Assembly: GCA_033032175.1 (NCBI GenBank)
Contig: CM065321.1
Location: 11,306,501 to 11,370,500 of the forward strand
DNA from: Saturnia japonica
Lineage: Eukaryota > Arthropoda > Insecta > Lepidoptera > Saturniidae
Direction: 5' to 3'
Length of the DNA: 64,000 nt
This document shows, in pieces, positions 22,631 through 33,145 of this stretch (positions are counted from its first letter, which is position 1; each line of letters starts with the position of its first letter). The translations under genes and the position numbers were made by a program. The notes below the pieces were generated by a model. The model saw nothing but the letters and a program-made list of their open reading frames with translations. It did not search any database and had not been told where the DNA came from.

Positions 22631-22907
22631 GAACGTGCCTATGTGTATATTTAGTTAGCTCGAATCGTAGGTGTAGGGATTCGAATAGATCGCGACCTAT
22701 TTGCGAACGCGACGACCGCCCGAGCCGAGGTCCGGCCACTTTGGCACCCTCGTGCGAGTCGTCCACAAAACTTTCGCGGCTGAGTGCCCTCTGCGCTCGC
22801 CCCCAAGTCCGGTGAAGCTGTAAAAGCCGCAGCGGCTTTAGGGCCCCTAAGGCTAACAGTGTAGTCAGTTATTTATAAAAAAAAAAAAAAAAAACCATCT
22901 TGAGCCG

Positions 22908-23962
22908 CTTTGATGGTAAAAAAATGAGAACTAATAGTTGTAGTTTTACAGTTAGAGAAATTATATTATTAATTTATTCGTTCAAATAGAGATTATTATC
23001 GTAGTTTCGCATTCAAAATTTTCAGGTTCACATCAACAACTATTGTTGTCAACGTTGTTTGTTGCAGAAATATATGACAGCTTATAAACTGTCCCAGGTG
23101 GAGGGAAGTAGCAAAGAAATATTTGAATGAATAATTATTTACGATGGACTTCCGCAAAGTAACGCTTTCATGAAGCAAATATCCATAACCAATTATAGAA
23201 ATAATTATTTCAATGTTAATTTTTTTTCCAACTCACGAAAATTTCCAATTTAAGCGTTTCTTGGAAAATCATACTAAACGTGGTAAGAATAAGGTAAAAA
23301 ACAATAGATATTTTATGAGGACAAAACAGCTGAGAGAATATTTTAATCGCGTATAAATACGTACATTATTTAACTGAAAATGAGACAGTTGTTTATCTGT
23401 AATTCTATGTTTATCTTTATAAATGACTAAAGTAAAGAGTCCTCGAGTGCCGTAAAGTATTCAGCCGGTATGCCTGACCCCGATAAATCGTGTAAGCAAA
23501 CTTATTGGTATTAGCAACTGAAGGGATTAGTCAGGACAGGAGACGGGTGACCCTGTATCTTAAAGGCGAGGTTAATGGGCGCAAACCGGAACAAACGATG
23601 CTCGTTTATCTTTGTTTCGGCTGTGGTATGTATGTGAAAACGTTTTTGTTCGGATTTAGTTTACCTTTATGCTCAAAGTGACAGGAAACTAAGCGGTATT
23701 TTATTGTTTTCCTTGTTTTTCTTTTGTTTTTTTAAAGTACTGGTTGTCTTTATATGTTGTACTTTGACTTTTATAATAAATTTTGTAAAGGGTTAAATAT
23801 CATTTGCAATAAACATGTATATAATATGTATATTATATATGATGTATTGTAATATGTATATGAACACTAAAGTTCTTTTTTTTTCTTTTCTTATGATTGT
23901 CGGCTACTATTGACATTACAAATATTTTGAAATTTTTAAGTTAACTAGCTATTTTTGCTCAG
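22908..23962. other. Non-coding stretch right of the LINE
   Basis: AT-rich, with a more balanced block at about 23440-23640. No ORF or repeat that I recognise. Confidence 0.4.
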
Positions 23963-24330
23963 TTACCCAAAAAGGGTCTTGGTCTCCGAAACGAGAGCAA
24001 GCCACTTGTCTCGATCCTGCGCAGTTTCTTGCCAATTATCAGATTGAAGCTGACGCTGATCATCCTCTACTCACGACCTAGTCATGTCAGTGATGCCTGG
24101 GCCTAAGCTACTGGACGAAGACCCAGTTAGCTGTCCCAAGTATGCCTTTTTAACTGCTCGAGCTTCTCCCATTTTCTGTAGGTAGCAGAGTCAGCGAAGT
24201 CTATGATAATTCGATTCACACCAACTCCTCAATGTCAATATTCTTTCGGATCCTACAAGTGTCATCGTTACTCTTGACAGGCCCCAAGATTTTTTAGAGC
24301 ACTTTCTTTTCATCCACCAGAAGCTAATTT
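23963..24330 (-). pseudogene. RTE-type LINE ORF 3' end
   Basis: The minus strand reads DDQRQLQSDNWQETAQDRDK then WLALVSETKTLFG and a TAA stop (23963-23965). This is the characteristic end of RTE-type LINE ORFs, where DDI..LAG.NW...AQDR..W precedes the stop. Upstream sequence (to about 24330) no longer reads through. A 5'-truncated relic. Confidence 0.6.
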
Positions 24331-24839
24331 ATTTTTAAATTAACATTTCATTTTATAAAGGTCGCTCACAATTTTTTTTCATTCTTAAACGGAGTTATTT
24401 TACTTTTGATAGGTACTACCAACGATGTAGATATAACTTCTTACGTAGGTACATTCTGATATACAATTTTGTCTAAGTAATTCTAGAATTTTCCTACTAT
24501 AGAACGTTGACATATACTAAGTAAGAAGACAGTTGGTACGTGAACTGAAGGAATGTCTGAACTACAGTAATATACGTTTAGGGTTTTAGACATAACAGTA
24601 AAAGAGAAAGGACACGTTTACGTTTATGATTGGAGCTGACTAGGAAACGTTTATTGCGGAATCACAAATGCATTTTTCATGTACTGAAAATGTAGGGGTA
24701 TAAGGCTCACTCCTGAGGCCTTTCAACTTTCAAACGACTACGACCTATATTTATGATGATTATCGACTATTTCTATATTACATGTGTTTATTTGTAGTTT
24801 TTAATTTGTAAACAAACATATTTCATTTCAAACCAATTT
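24331..24839. other. AT-rich spacer
   Basis: No features recognised. Confidence 0.4.
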
Positions 24840-25055
24840 CAAAAAAAGGAGGAGTATCTCAATTCGATTGTATATTTTTTTATGGATGCTTAGGCATGAC
24901 TTCTTAGTTTATGAACCGATTCGTTAGAGAGGGGCTACCTCAAGGGTGGTCCCATTTTAATTTCTTTGGTATTGGACCTTCGGCTTTGAAGATACACCGG
25001 GGAATTTCTCAAAATCGTTAAAGTTGGTTTTCTTTTTTGTTAAAAATCGAAGAAA
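24840..25055 (+). repeat. Dispersed repeat (GGAGGAG family), copy 1
   Basis: Shares the ordered blocks TATCTCAATTCGATTGTAT, GGTCCCATTTTAATTT, GACCTTCGGCTTTGAAGATA and AAGTTGGTTTTCTTTT with 25830-26035 (same strand) and 36370-36640 (opposite strand). No ORF. Family not identified. Confidence 0.6.
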
Positions 25056-25061
25056 AGATGG

Positions 25062-25160
25062 CTTAGTGGTAGCGTGTAAGGTACGGACACCGCTTTCGTC
25101 ACCGATGACGTAACGATCGAAAGTCACGTGATTGCCTAAAACCACGTCCATTGCCAACTA
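25062..25160 (+). mobile_element. tRNA-derived SINE head
   Basis: GATGGCTTAGTGGTAGCGTG is an excellent box A-like sequence, followed by a spacing and wording like the SINE at 6440-6660, with a weak box B (CGATCGAAAGTC). It directly follows the repeat copy at 24840. Confidence 0.5.
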
Positions 25161-25199
25161 TTAGCCATTTGCAATTATTGGTAACCACGCAGTCTGGTC

Positions 25200-25460
25200 T
25201 ACGGAGCCACTGCTACTTGGTAGCGCCTATCATAGCACGAACAAAGAAGTTCGCTAATTCTTACCTTTGTCGTACCATGCAGATATGGAATATTCTTCCA
25301 ACCAACGTCTTCCCTCCTTCCTAAGATATTAGGTATTTCAAACAAGGCGTGAAGAGGCATTTCAGCAGGGCGACATGACATGGACGACTACCCATGAAAT
25401 TTGTGTCTCCAACAGTCGCCGTTGTTTGTGGACTGTATAGTACTTACCATCAGGTGTAGT
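25200..25460 (+). pseudogene. LINE ORF2 C-terminus and 3' UTR fragment
   Basis: The plus strand reads CRTMQIWNILPTNVFPPS then a broken stretch with a FKQGVKRHF-like segment, the usual C-terminal end of Jockey-like RTs (CRTxxxWNxLPxxVFP...FKxxV). The 3' part encodes GLYSTYHQV, shared in reverse with 10440-10680. A stop interrupts after NVFPPS. Confidence 0.65.
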
Positions 25461-25829
25461 TAGTCATTTTGCTGAGCTAGTATTAAAAAAAAAACTTGAA
25501 AATGTAATTTTCGTATGATGACTAAAGTTATTTTTTGTTTTATTTCATTTTTATTGTGCTCAAGTAAGATTTAATATATAAGAAAGACTGATAATTAATG
25601 TTGTAATTATTCGTTTGAATTACAAGTCACGATATCGCGTGAACAGTCGTTTGGTGAGGGGCCACAACACACGATATCACGTGAACACCAATGAATATGT
25701 TAAAGAAGCTGATAACAGACATTTTCATAACACTGAAGAAGTCGAAACTCTGTTAAAATAAAACTTTAATCAAATAAGCTAAGACGTATAAAAATTAAAA
25801 ATAGTTTAACTTATTTCTTTTATTTATTA
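25461..25829. other. AT-rich spacer
   Basis: Contains ACGATATCGCGTGAACAGTC and, 50 nt on, ACGATATCACGTGAACACCA, a short direct repeat at about 25629 and 25671. Otherwise nothing. Confidence 0.4.
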
Positions 25830-26035
25830 ACTAACTTCAAAAAAGGCGGAGGTTTCTCAGTTCGAATGTATACTTTGTTTATGAACCGATTTGTATGACT
25901 TTTTTTATGGGAGATACCTCGAAGTTGGTCCCATTTTAATTTAATTGGCATTGGACCTTCGACTTTGAAGATACACCAGGGAATTCCTCAAAATAATTGA
26001 AGTTAGTTTTCATTTTTGTTAAAAATTGTCTTGTA
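25830..26035 (+). repeat. Dispersed repeat (GGAGGAG family), copy 2
   Basis: Same ordered blocks as the copy at 24840, including GGTCCCATTTTAATTT and GACTTTGAAGATACACCAGG. Confidence 0.6.
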
Positions 26036-26499
26036 AGTTCTCTCATCTCTCGTGTTTTTTAAAGAAAATATTTGATCTCGATAGCTTTAAGCCTCTACTT
26101 ATTATTTAGATGCTCACTAGCAACATTAATATTCTGATACGCTGTTGCCACTTATTGAAGTGTAAAAAATTGTTAATTGTAAACCACTTGAAATGATTAA
26201 CACAGGTAAGTACTTATATGTAGAAAATTATAAATCATACTTCAAACGTTGTAATGGCAAATGTATCTAATAAATGTAGATATATGAATTACTTTAAGTA
26301 TCTGATATTACCAGCAAAGGTGTTCGTAAGAAAATGTCTACTACGCATATTAGAAATATTCAGGCCATCTCTAACGCAAGACTGTGGAACTGTGTGTGTT
26401 TGACTGACCAAAATTGCATCGACAAAGATATTCTTAAAGAAAATGGTGATTGAATGGATATGTGCTGCGAAAACCCACTAAGTACTTGTTCAAACAAGG
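26036..26499. other. AT-rich spacer
   Basis: Nothing recognised. Confidence 0.4.
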
Positions 26500-26705
26500 T
26501 CTTTTATGGCAGTCTACTGGCTAAAGAAGGCCGGCCCCCTTATTACGTATTTCGCAACAGCAAAGCGATCTCGCTCGAACTACCTTGCCCACTCCTCTGC
26601 TAAAAAGGACGAGGCTTCAACTGGTCTCGGCTGGAAAGAGCTGGAAGATGCCGAGCTCGATTGCGTTAAATGGAGATCTCTTCTGCGAGCCCTATTTCTC
26701 TGATA
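26500..26705 (+). pseudogene. Possible LINE ORF 3' end, followed by GAT/CAT repeat
   Basis: A 65-codon ORF ends GWKELEDAELDCVKWRSLLR then ALFL and a stop, followed by GATGATGACATCATCATCAT. This W...D..KWRSLL..L pattern and the trinucleotide tail match how RTE-like LINEs end. Weak evidence, since the rest of the ORF is unrecognised. Confidence 0.35.
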
Positions 26706-27020
26706 AGGAACTTCAGGATGATGACATCATCATCATCTATTAAACTAATCATAAACATACAAGCTATCAAAAAACATGCATCGTGCGTCATATTCATATC
26801 TTAGATAATGAGAATCACAAAGGTTTCCTTCTGCCTTCTTGCTTATAACAAGCAACATTTCTAGAAGTTACTGGAAAATAATGATTTTTTTATATACCTA
26901 CTTCTTTAGTTTTTTATATATAAGTGACGACACGTTTTTTACGGCTATTCGATTTCCCAAAAGGCCGTTTAATTCCAAACCGAGCAAAGCTTGTATTATT
27001 GTAGATATATCGCTGATAGT
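26706..27020. other. AT-rich spacer
   Basis: Nothing recognised before the solo LTR. Confidence 0.35.
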
Positions 27021-27024
27021 ATAC

Positions 27025-27481
27025 TGTTCCACCCGTGGGTATTAAAAATGCCGGTGTTTGACGTGAAGAAGATTTATTTCAATTCCACACAGTTACATAA
27101 TACCGAACTCACAACATTGTTATTTATTTCACTGTGGTTTCGCTCCCTTTTATCGCTCGATGTTATCGCTTTATAATTCAAAATTGAACTGCCTCGGCAC
27201 CGCGCCTGAGTCGCTTAAATACCTACACTAAACGATTGCAGAAAAAACGTGAATCGTCGCTAACTTTCTAGACGTTTAATTTCTATACCTACCCGATGAC
27301 GTAATCAAGACGATAAGCCCTATACATGTGTGTGTAAACTGCGATGTTTACACACACATGCGCCGCGGTTATTTACGACGCGAACATTATTTCGAAGTCC
27401 TGAGAAGTATGTAGTTGCTTCGAGATATTTCGGGAACAGGATTTTTCTATCTTTTTAAACGGGTTGTAACAGGTCGTAACA
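27025..27481 (-). mobile_element. Solo Ty3/Gypsy LTR with 4-bp target site duplication
   Basis: A 457-bp block on the minus strand matching the LTR at 60257-60709 over its whole length. It begins TGTTACGACCTGTTACAACC and ends ACGGGTGGAACA. ATAC stands on both sides (27021-27024 and 27482-27485). The TATTTAAG-like TATA box and AATAAA-type signals of the other copy are recognisable. A perfect 15-bp hairpin (27325-27360) lies inside. A solo LTR arises by recombination between the two LTRs of a complete provirus-like copy. Confidence 0.85.
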
Positions 27482-27485
27482 ATAC

Positions 27486-29084
27486 ATTTATATATATTTC
27501 TAACACCCAGACACTCAACAGACAATTAAGCTTATCATATAAAAGTCGATAGTCCTAAGATCTGTGTACCTATGCCAGAACTCGGTATAACTGTCGCAAG
27601 TAGGTATATTGTCAAAACCGTGATATTATAACTAAACTAGTGGAATTATGATTGCACGGTATACTGTCAATCAAATCATTCTTTACACTTCCTCATTTGT
27701 TCAAATCTCCATCCTCCTTCAACGCCACATCTCAAACGGAGCCAATATTTTATTCAACGTTCATAAAATAATCGTAGTTCAAACAAAACAGCAAAATGGT
27801 TTGCAATTTCAAAACGTTATTCTGTATTCATTGGAATTTACTTGGATGGCAATTGGGTTTTACAAATCAAAATGCACTTAGCGCTGTGCACGCTACCTGG
27901 ACCGTTTCTATCCAAAATGTACTATTTTCTTTACATTAGCATTTAGAATACACTGAAGCGAAAACATAAAACTATAGTCAAAAGGGAATCACCACAATAA
28001 AAAATTGTTAGCTATTAAATTTGTAAAAGCTTTCGTTTCTTAATAGCTGTAAAGTTAGATAACTAACAAAATAGTGTAAACAGTTAAAATTAAATTGGCC
28101 TAAATTATATAAGCCATATATAAACGTGTTGAAAACATGTATATTCTATGAAATCTAATGTATTTGTAAAAATATGTAAATATTTTAAAAAATCTGTAAC
28201 AGAAACAGATGCCATTCATAATTCTTTCTTAATAATTTTTAACGAAAGCATTAATTTTTTAAATAACAAACAACACGAGCTTTATAGTGATCTGAATCAT
28301 TAATTTTGATAAAAAATCGAGGAAAATGTGGCGGTGCTACAAAAACCTTTGTTAAATAGATAGATTAAATACTTAACGAAACAGACTTATGTATATGATT
28401 TTAATTAATTGGAAATAATTCTATAAAACGAAATTTGAAATCACAATTATATAATGAAATCGTTCATCATTATAACAAATTATTTTGTAGAACTCAACAA
28501 ATGTTTCTATACAAAAAATGTGTCGGATATTTCTCAAAAGTATTTAAAACAAATGTTTTAGTAAGCTTTACAAAAATCTTAAAGAACCACTAAATTATTC
28601 GAGAACAACAGAAAAATTCGGAAATTTCTAGAAAACGTAATGAAACTCCCCATTTCCTTTCCGTGCTTACGTAAATAAAAAGGGAAGTACTCAAAGGAAA
28701 TGCCTACACTGTAAGCGAAAATACTCAACAAAGTTGGTTCACGGAGTACATTCAAGTTCTTTTTAAATAAAAGTTGCCTTTTATCACTAGCTAAAACGTC
28801 CATCCGTAAGGATTAAGTCTCGGCTGACTCCTAAATGGACACGAAATTGCCAAGTGGGTGTCAAGCCACGTGCAGTTTAGGGTTCCATAGTTGCCCGTCA
28901 CAATATGCAGATATAGATGGGGTCTTTAAGTAATTTGGAATTTGTACGAAATTACTACTTTAAGTACATTTTATAAATTGTTCAACTATACTACTTAACT
29001 TAATAAAATATAGGCTTTAGCCTACATGTCTGTGATATTTTTCCTTTTAACTTCGTTATATTATACTTATACTACATCCGTGAA
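27486..29084. other. AT-rich non-coding stretch
   Basis: Short ORFs only (77 codons at 27648, 74 codons minus at 28579), none with motifs. No gene or repeat assigned. Confidence 0.4.
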
Positions 29085-29219
29085 TTTTTACACATATCCG
29101 CCGCATCATATAAGGCCCAAGTATCTGAGGAGTAAAACAAAAAAATGATCAAAATCTATACAGTATTTTTTGCGTGATGCGCGCACAACGGCAAGCCTCA
29201 GTCATTTTATTTATATAGA
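29085..29219 (-). mobile_element. Short Helitron-like element (mini family), truncated
   Basis: On the minus strand it begins A^TCTATATAAATAAAATGAC and contains TTGTGCGCGCATCACGCAAA as in the copies at 16485 and 45954, but the CTAG end is missing. Confidence 0.55.
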
Positions 29220-30445
29220 TTATTCATTCGATATTTACTTTTTGGTAAAAACAATGCCATTTATTATTTCATACAAATGACGTAGACGTAGGTTTGAACA
29301 TAAAAAAGCCGATCTATGTTTTTTTTTATATGTAGATACAGTTTTTACAAATGATAACTGACGGCTAATTCCCTTATTTAATACGTGGATTTAATTATTC
29401 TATTTTTGAAAGTCACAGCGACTTATAAAACAATAATCAACAACAAATAGTTAAGTACGTACTTCGCAATTTAATGCTTGATTTTTGCTTTGATGAGAAG
29501 CAATTAGCGTGACATACCTAATTAAAGGCAGTCACATCTAACTGTCGCAAGCCATCGAGTTGCTGGAACTTTGGGAATTAACATACTGTACGCCGGCTGG
29601 CTCCTTGCCTTGAGTGCGTCTATCACATTAGGGAGCGTGAAATTGCCTGCATTCACAGCGTAATGGCATCAGTATCTGTCTCCTGGTAAGTGATTAGGTG
29701 GCGTGTATCGCCTACCTACATTGACGAACAAATTATCTGGATGTGGTGACTTGACAGTTATTACGGGTCAACAATGCTCTTATCTGACACAACTACTTAT
29801 AATACATTCGATGTAACAATACATTGTTACAATAGAATTCTTTAGTAGCTATAATTATGCCACTACTATATTATAATAACAGACCACGAGTAATAATAAC
29901 AATGAAACTTTAAAAAAATTGTGCATGTTAACTCTGACTGTCGCGAAACTTCAGTCGAGAGTTTAATCTTTAAGAAGGATTGTCTTGGAGTGAATGATAA
30001 AGTAGTAAACACACATTTATTTCTTAAATATGTGGTAATAAAAAGAAAATAATAGAAGTAGTATCTAATAATAATAATGTTTTTGTTGTCCATCTAATAT
30101 GCGTTACCGTGGAGCTATATATGAAAATCGATTCCTTTTGGCAGTAAAATAACGCTTGTTTGTCAACACTTGATTTAACTTTCTGTCTAATTTATCTACC
30201 CCGGGCTATGTATGAAAAAAGGTTTTGGAGGAACAAACAACAAAATATTCATTTGATTCATGTTTCGTTGAAACAGCTGTTACACCATAGCTACACACTG
30301 TTACAGCTGTGCAACACCTAAACACATATTTTTCATTCCACCTTCACTAGAGAAAATATTATGCATAATATATGTAATAACAACACCTTATAATATTGAC
30401 ATTGATATTGACTTTAAAAATATATCAGTTCATTTACATTATGAA
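29220..30445. other. AT-rich non-coding stretch
   Basis: No ORF with motifs. At about 30270-30310 CAGCTGTTACACCATAGC and ACACTGTTACAGCTGTG form a partial inverted pair. Otherwise nothing. Confidence 0.4.
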
Positions 30446-30952
30446 CTATCTGTGGCGGCGGCATCGCTCACGTGTACAGAATGCCGACGCGCACGAATCG
30501 TGCTACCTCCGCTCTCGGTTCTTTGCTTATTTTGGGTGATCCTCAGAAGATATACATATGCTCTCGGTAACTTTTTTGTAGATCTTTTTAATATCTACAA
30601 TTATGTAGTACATTAATTTGATATATCTCTTATGATTTACTCAGCGTAAGCCATTTAAGCACTCGAATTGATTCACCATGACCACTTTTTTTTATTGTGC
30701 GGAATCCTAATTATATTTCTAAAATAAAATTAGCCTAAGTTACCCCTTAACGTCAGCTATCTGTCAGTGAAAGTCCCGTGAAAATCGTTATAACCGTTTC
30801 GGAGATTACCCGAAACAAACAGACAGACAGAAAAAAATTATAAAAATGGGTTTTATGTAGTAAGTATCGTTTATAGTTTATCATATGCATTTAGTAAAAA
30901 ACTGTTATTTTGACATTACAAACAGACACTTAAATTTTATTAATTGTATAGA
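30446..30952 (-). mobile_element. Nonautonomous Helitron-like element (long family)
   Basis: Minus-strand TC end at 30951-30952. The CTAG end is mutated (CTAT at 30446 on the plus strand). Internal blocks CGGAGATTACCCGAAACAAA and GTTATTTTGACATTACAAAC match the other long copies. About 507 bp. Confidence 0.65.
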
Positions 30953-32261
30953 CGTATTAGAGTAATATGTTTATCTATAATTTACACACATGAGAAGTTA
31001 TACTAATTTGGAGTATTACCAAATTTTTTATCCCGCTTGCCAACAAACATTAAGTTTAATAAAATAAAAAAATAAAAAATTTATACAACGTTAAAATAAT
31101 TATACACAGTGAAAAAAATTATTATATAAGTAAAATTAATTTACATTATTATCATTGACGACTAATTTCATCATGTCGCACTTTATTTTACCCACTACTA
31201 AACGTGCAAATACCAAGACTTTGTAAGGCGATTACCTACACTAAAAACCTTACACATGAAATCTTGCTCGGGGACAAGCAAAACCAAGTTTAATTAGAAA
31301 GCATTACTATCTCAAACAATGGCCCAACAACACACAAGCCCTCATTACCGGCACAGTTGTGAAACGCCGCTTCATTGCTCAAAGCGGCCTTGCGGTTTTC
31401 AGATACCCACACGTTAAAGCCAAGCTCAAGGCAGTAGACTAGACTTAACTCAGTATTACTGAGTAGAACACTATCGTCACGAACCATGCGCCGCTCAATG
31501 AAAGAACAGTGACGGAATTAGATCGTATTATTCATGGTAGAACTGCCAATTTGGCTTTCAGAACAGACATTTCTATTATATCGACCTTATGTAAAATATA
31601 TATCTTTGATCTGCCACATCACTCATACGACATTTATTTATATTTTTGTTTCAGTTTAAAGCGGGAACTATTATTTTTAGGCCTATAATTTTATAGGCCA
31701 AGTATTACAGCCAAATTTGGAACTTAATAACTCTGCTCCCGGGGATGGCGTGCCAATTTTACGTAACTTTTTGTGACGTCGCGGTGAGCCAAAGGATTAA
31801 GTTATGTCAACATTTTCGGTATTTATAGTTGTACTAAGAAATAAACATAAGTACACATTTGTATTTCAATTGAATCAGTCCAGCCCAGTGAAGTTTGCAC
31901 ACTTAAGGAATACAATATACAGGTAAGGAAGGGTATTAACATTTAATGCTTTGAAATCTTTGAATGGTACGCTTCTGTTCACAGAACTAGCGTCTTACGT
32001 TTATGACTATGACAATGGTATTAAAACAGATTTGCTTGATGGTAATTTACATTTGATTTATATTTATATTTTTATAGAGAACATTTATGAGTATCTACTT
32101 AACGTATTTTTTTCGGTAGCTATTTTTGTTTATTCTTTATAGGTCAAGTTAATCCATATTGATATTTCTACGCATACTCGATTTTACATATTTTTATTCC
32201 ATCAATAATATTTTCAACCACAGACCAAAAAATAGAAGGTATTCATTTAAAGTTCAAAGTT
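30953..32261. other. AT-rich stretch with an orphan ORF on the minus strand
   Basis: The minus-strand ORF 31490-31290 (65 codons) stands out by more even base composition and a protein-like composition, but I recognise no family and see no splice partners. It may be an old transposon piece or a chance ORF. The rest is AT-rich without motifs. Confidence 0.3.
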
Positions 32262-32382
32262 GCCGTAAGTTACGTTTGCCGTACCGTCCAGATGTGGAAT
32301 ATTCTCCCAGCCAACATATTTCGTTCCTCCTATGATGGTGGGTTCTTCAAACGATGCGTTATGCGCATTGCATACTTATAGC
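32262..32382 (+). pseudogene. LINE ORF2 C-terminal fragment
   Basis: The plus strand reads CRTVQMWNILPANIFRSSYD then GGFFKRCVMRIA, closely parallel to the fragment at 25200, so the same Jockey-like family. Confidence 0.65.
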
Positions 32383-32404
32383 AAAATGGGGCGAATATTG
32401 CATG

Positions 32405-32640
32405 CCCTAAATGAGACTGAGCTTTCGGTGAAGGAAGAAATCATGACGAAACCATAGCATGGTGGTAGGGCTTGTTCTAATGCCCACCTGGTTAGCTATC
32501 ATCCTTAAATGAAAATCTGCCGCCAAACACCAATAGGTGTGTTCCGGTAGCTGCACATAAGAAAGAGCCAGTCATCCACTAGGCTTAGCGTGCTACCATC
32601 TTGGGTCACCTCGTCACTTAAGATCAGGTGAGATTATAGC
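32405..32640 (+). repeat. SINE body without head
   Basis: GAGCTTTCGGTGAAGGAAGA and the downstream AAACCATAGC...GGTGTGTTCC...GAGCCAGTC blocks match, in opposite orientation, the body of the SINE at 6440-6660. The tRNA-like head is absent. The copy starts directly after a LINE fragment. Confidence 0.5.
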
Positions 32641-33052
32641 CAGAACGCTAAAGGTATAACGATAACAACATACGTAAGTGTATACTTTCAAGTAGTTATA
32701 ATATATACTGATTTGCCATCATGTTAAGTAAGTTTTATTGTCCAAAAGGTAAGGATGGATCATTTGATGGTCATTACGTGAATGACGGTGATGTCTGGAA
32801 GTGACTCCCCCTTACTCTCCTGTATGTACCTACCTAATACAGGTAACTCTCTATATAACCACTAAAAATGGTAACTGTAAACAATCTATAGAGCGTAAAA
32901 AAAAAAAACAAAAATATATTGATCGAAATTCGTACCTGTTCTTCTCGAGATGTTTTACTACTTTCTATGGTATTTACTGCTATTTACTATGTTGGAATTT
33001 GGAATTCACAGTGCCTTCTTAGGGCCTAAATTGAATAAAAAGTTTATAATTT
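32641..33052. other. AT-rich spacer
   Basis: Nothing recognised. An A-rich run at 32899-32909. Confidence 0.35.
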
Positions 33053-33145
33053 TCTATACAATTAATAAAATTGTAGTGTCTGTTTGTAATTTCAATATAA
33101 CAGCTTTTTACTAAATGCATAATATGAAAGTACATACGGTAAGTA

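Larger units (their letters stand above)
16951..22893 (+). mobile_element. Full-length Jockey-type LINE with 14-bp target site duplication
   Basis: A 5.94 kb non-LTR retrotransposon bounded by perfect direct repeats ACCATCTTGAGCCG at 16937-16950 and 22894-22907. It has a 623-nt 5' UTR, a gag-like ORF1 (17574-19487), an endonuclease/RT ORF2 (19474-22368), a 3' UTR and an 18-nt poly(A) run ending at 22893. No RNase H domain is visible, as expected for Jockey. The G+C content is far above the AT-rich surroundings. Both ORFs are open throughout, so the insertion looks recent and could be competent. A truncated relative sits at 58058-58150. Confidence 0.93.
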
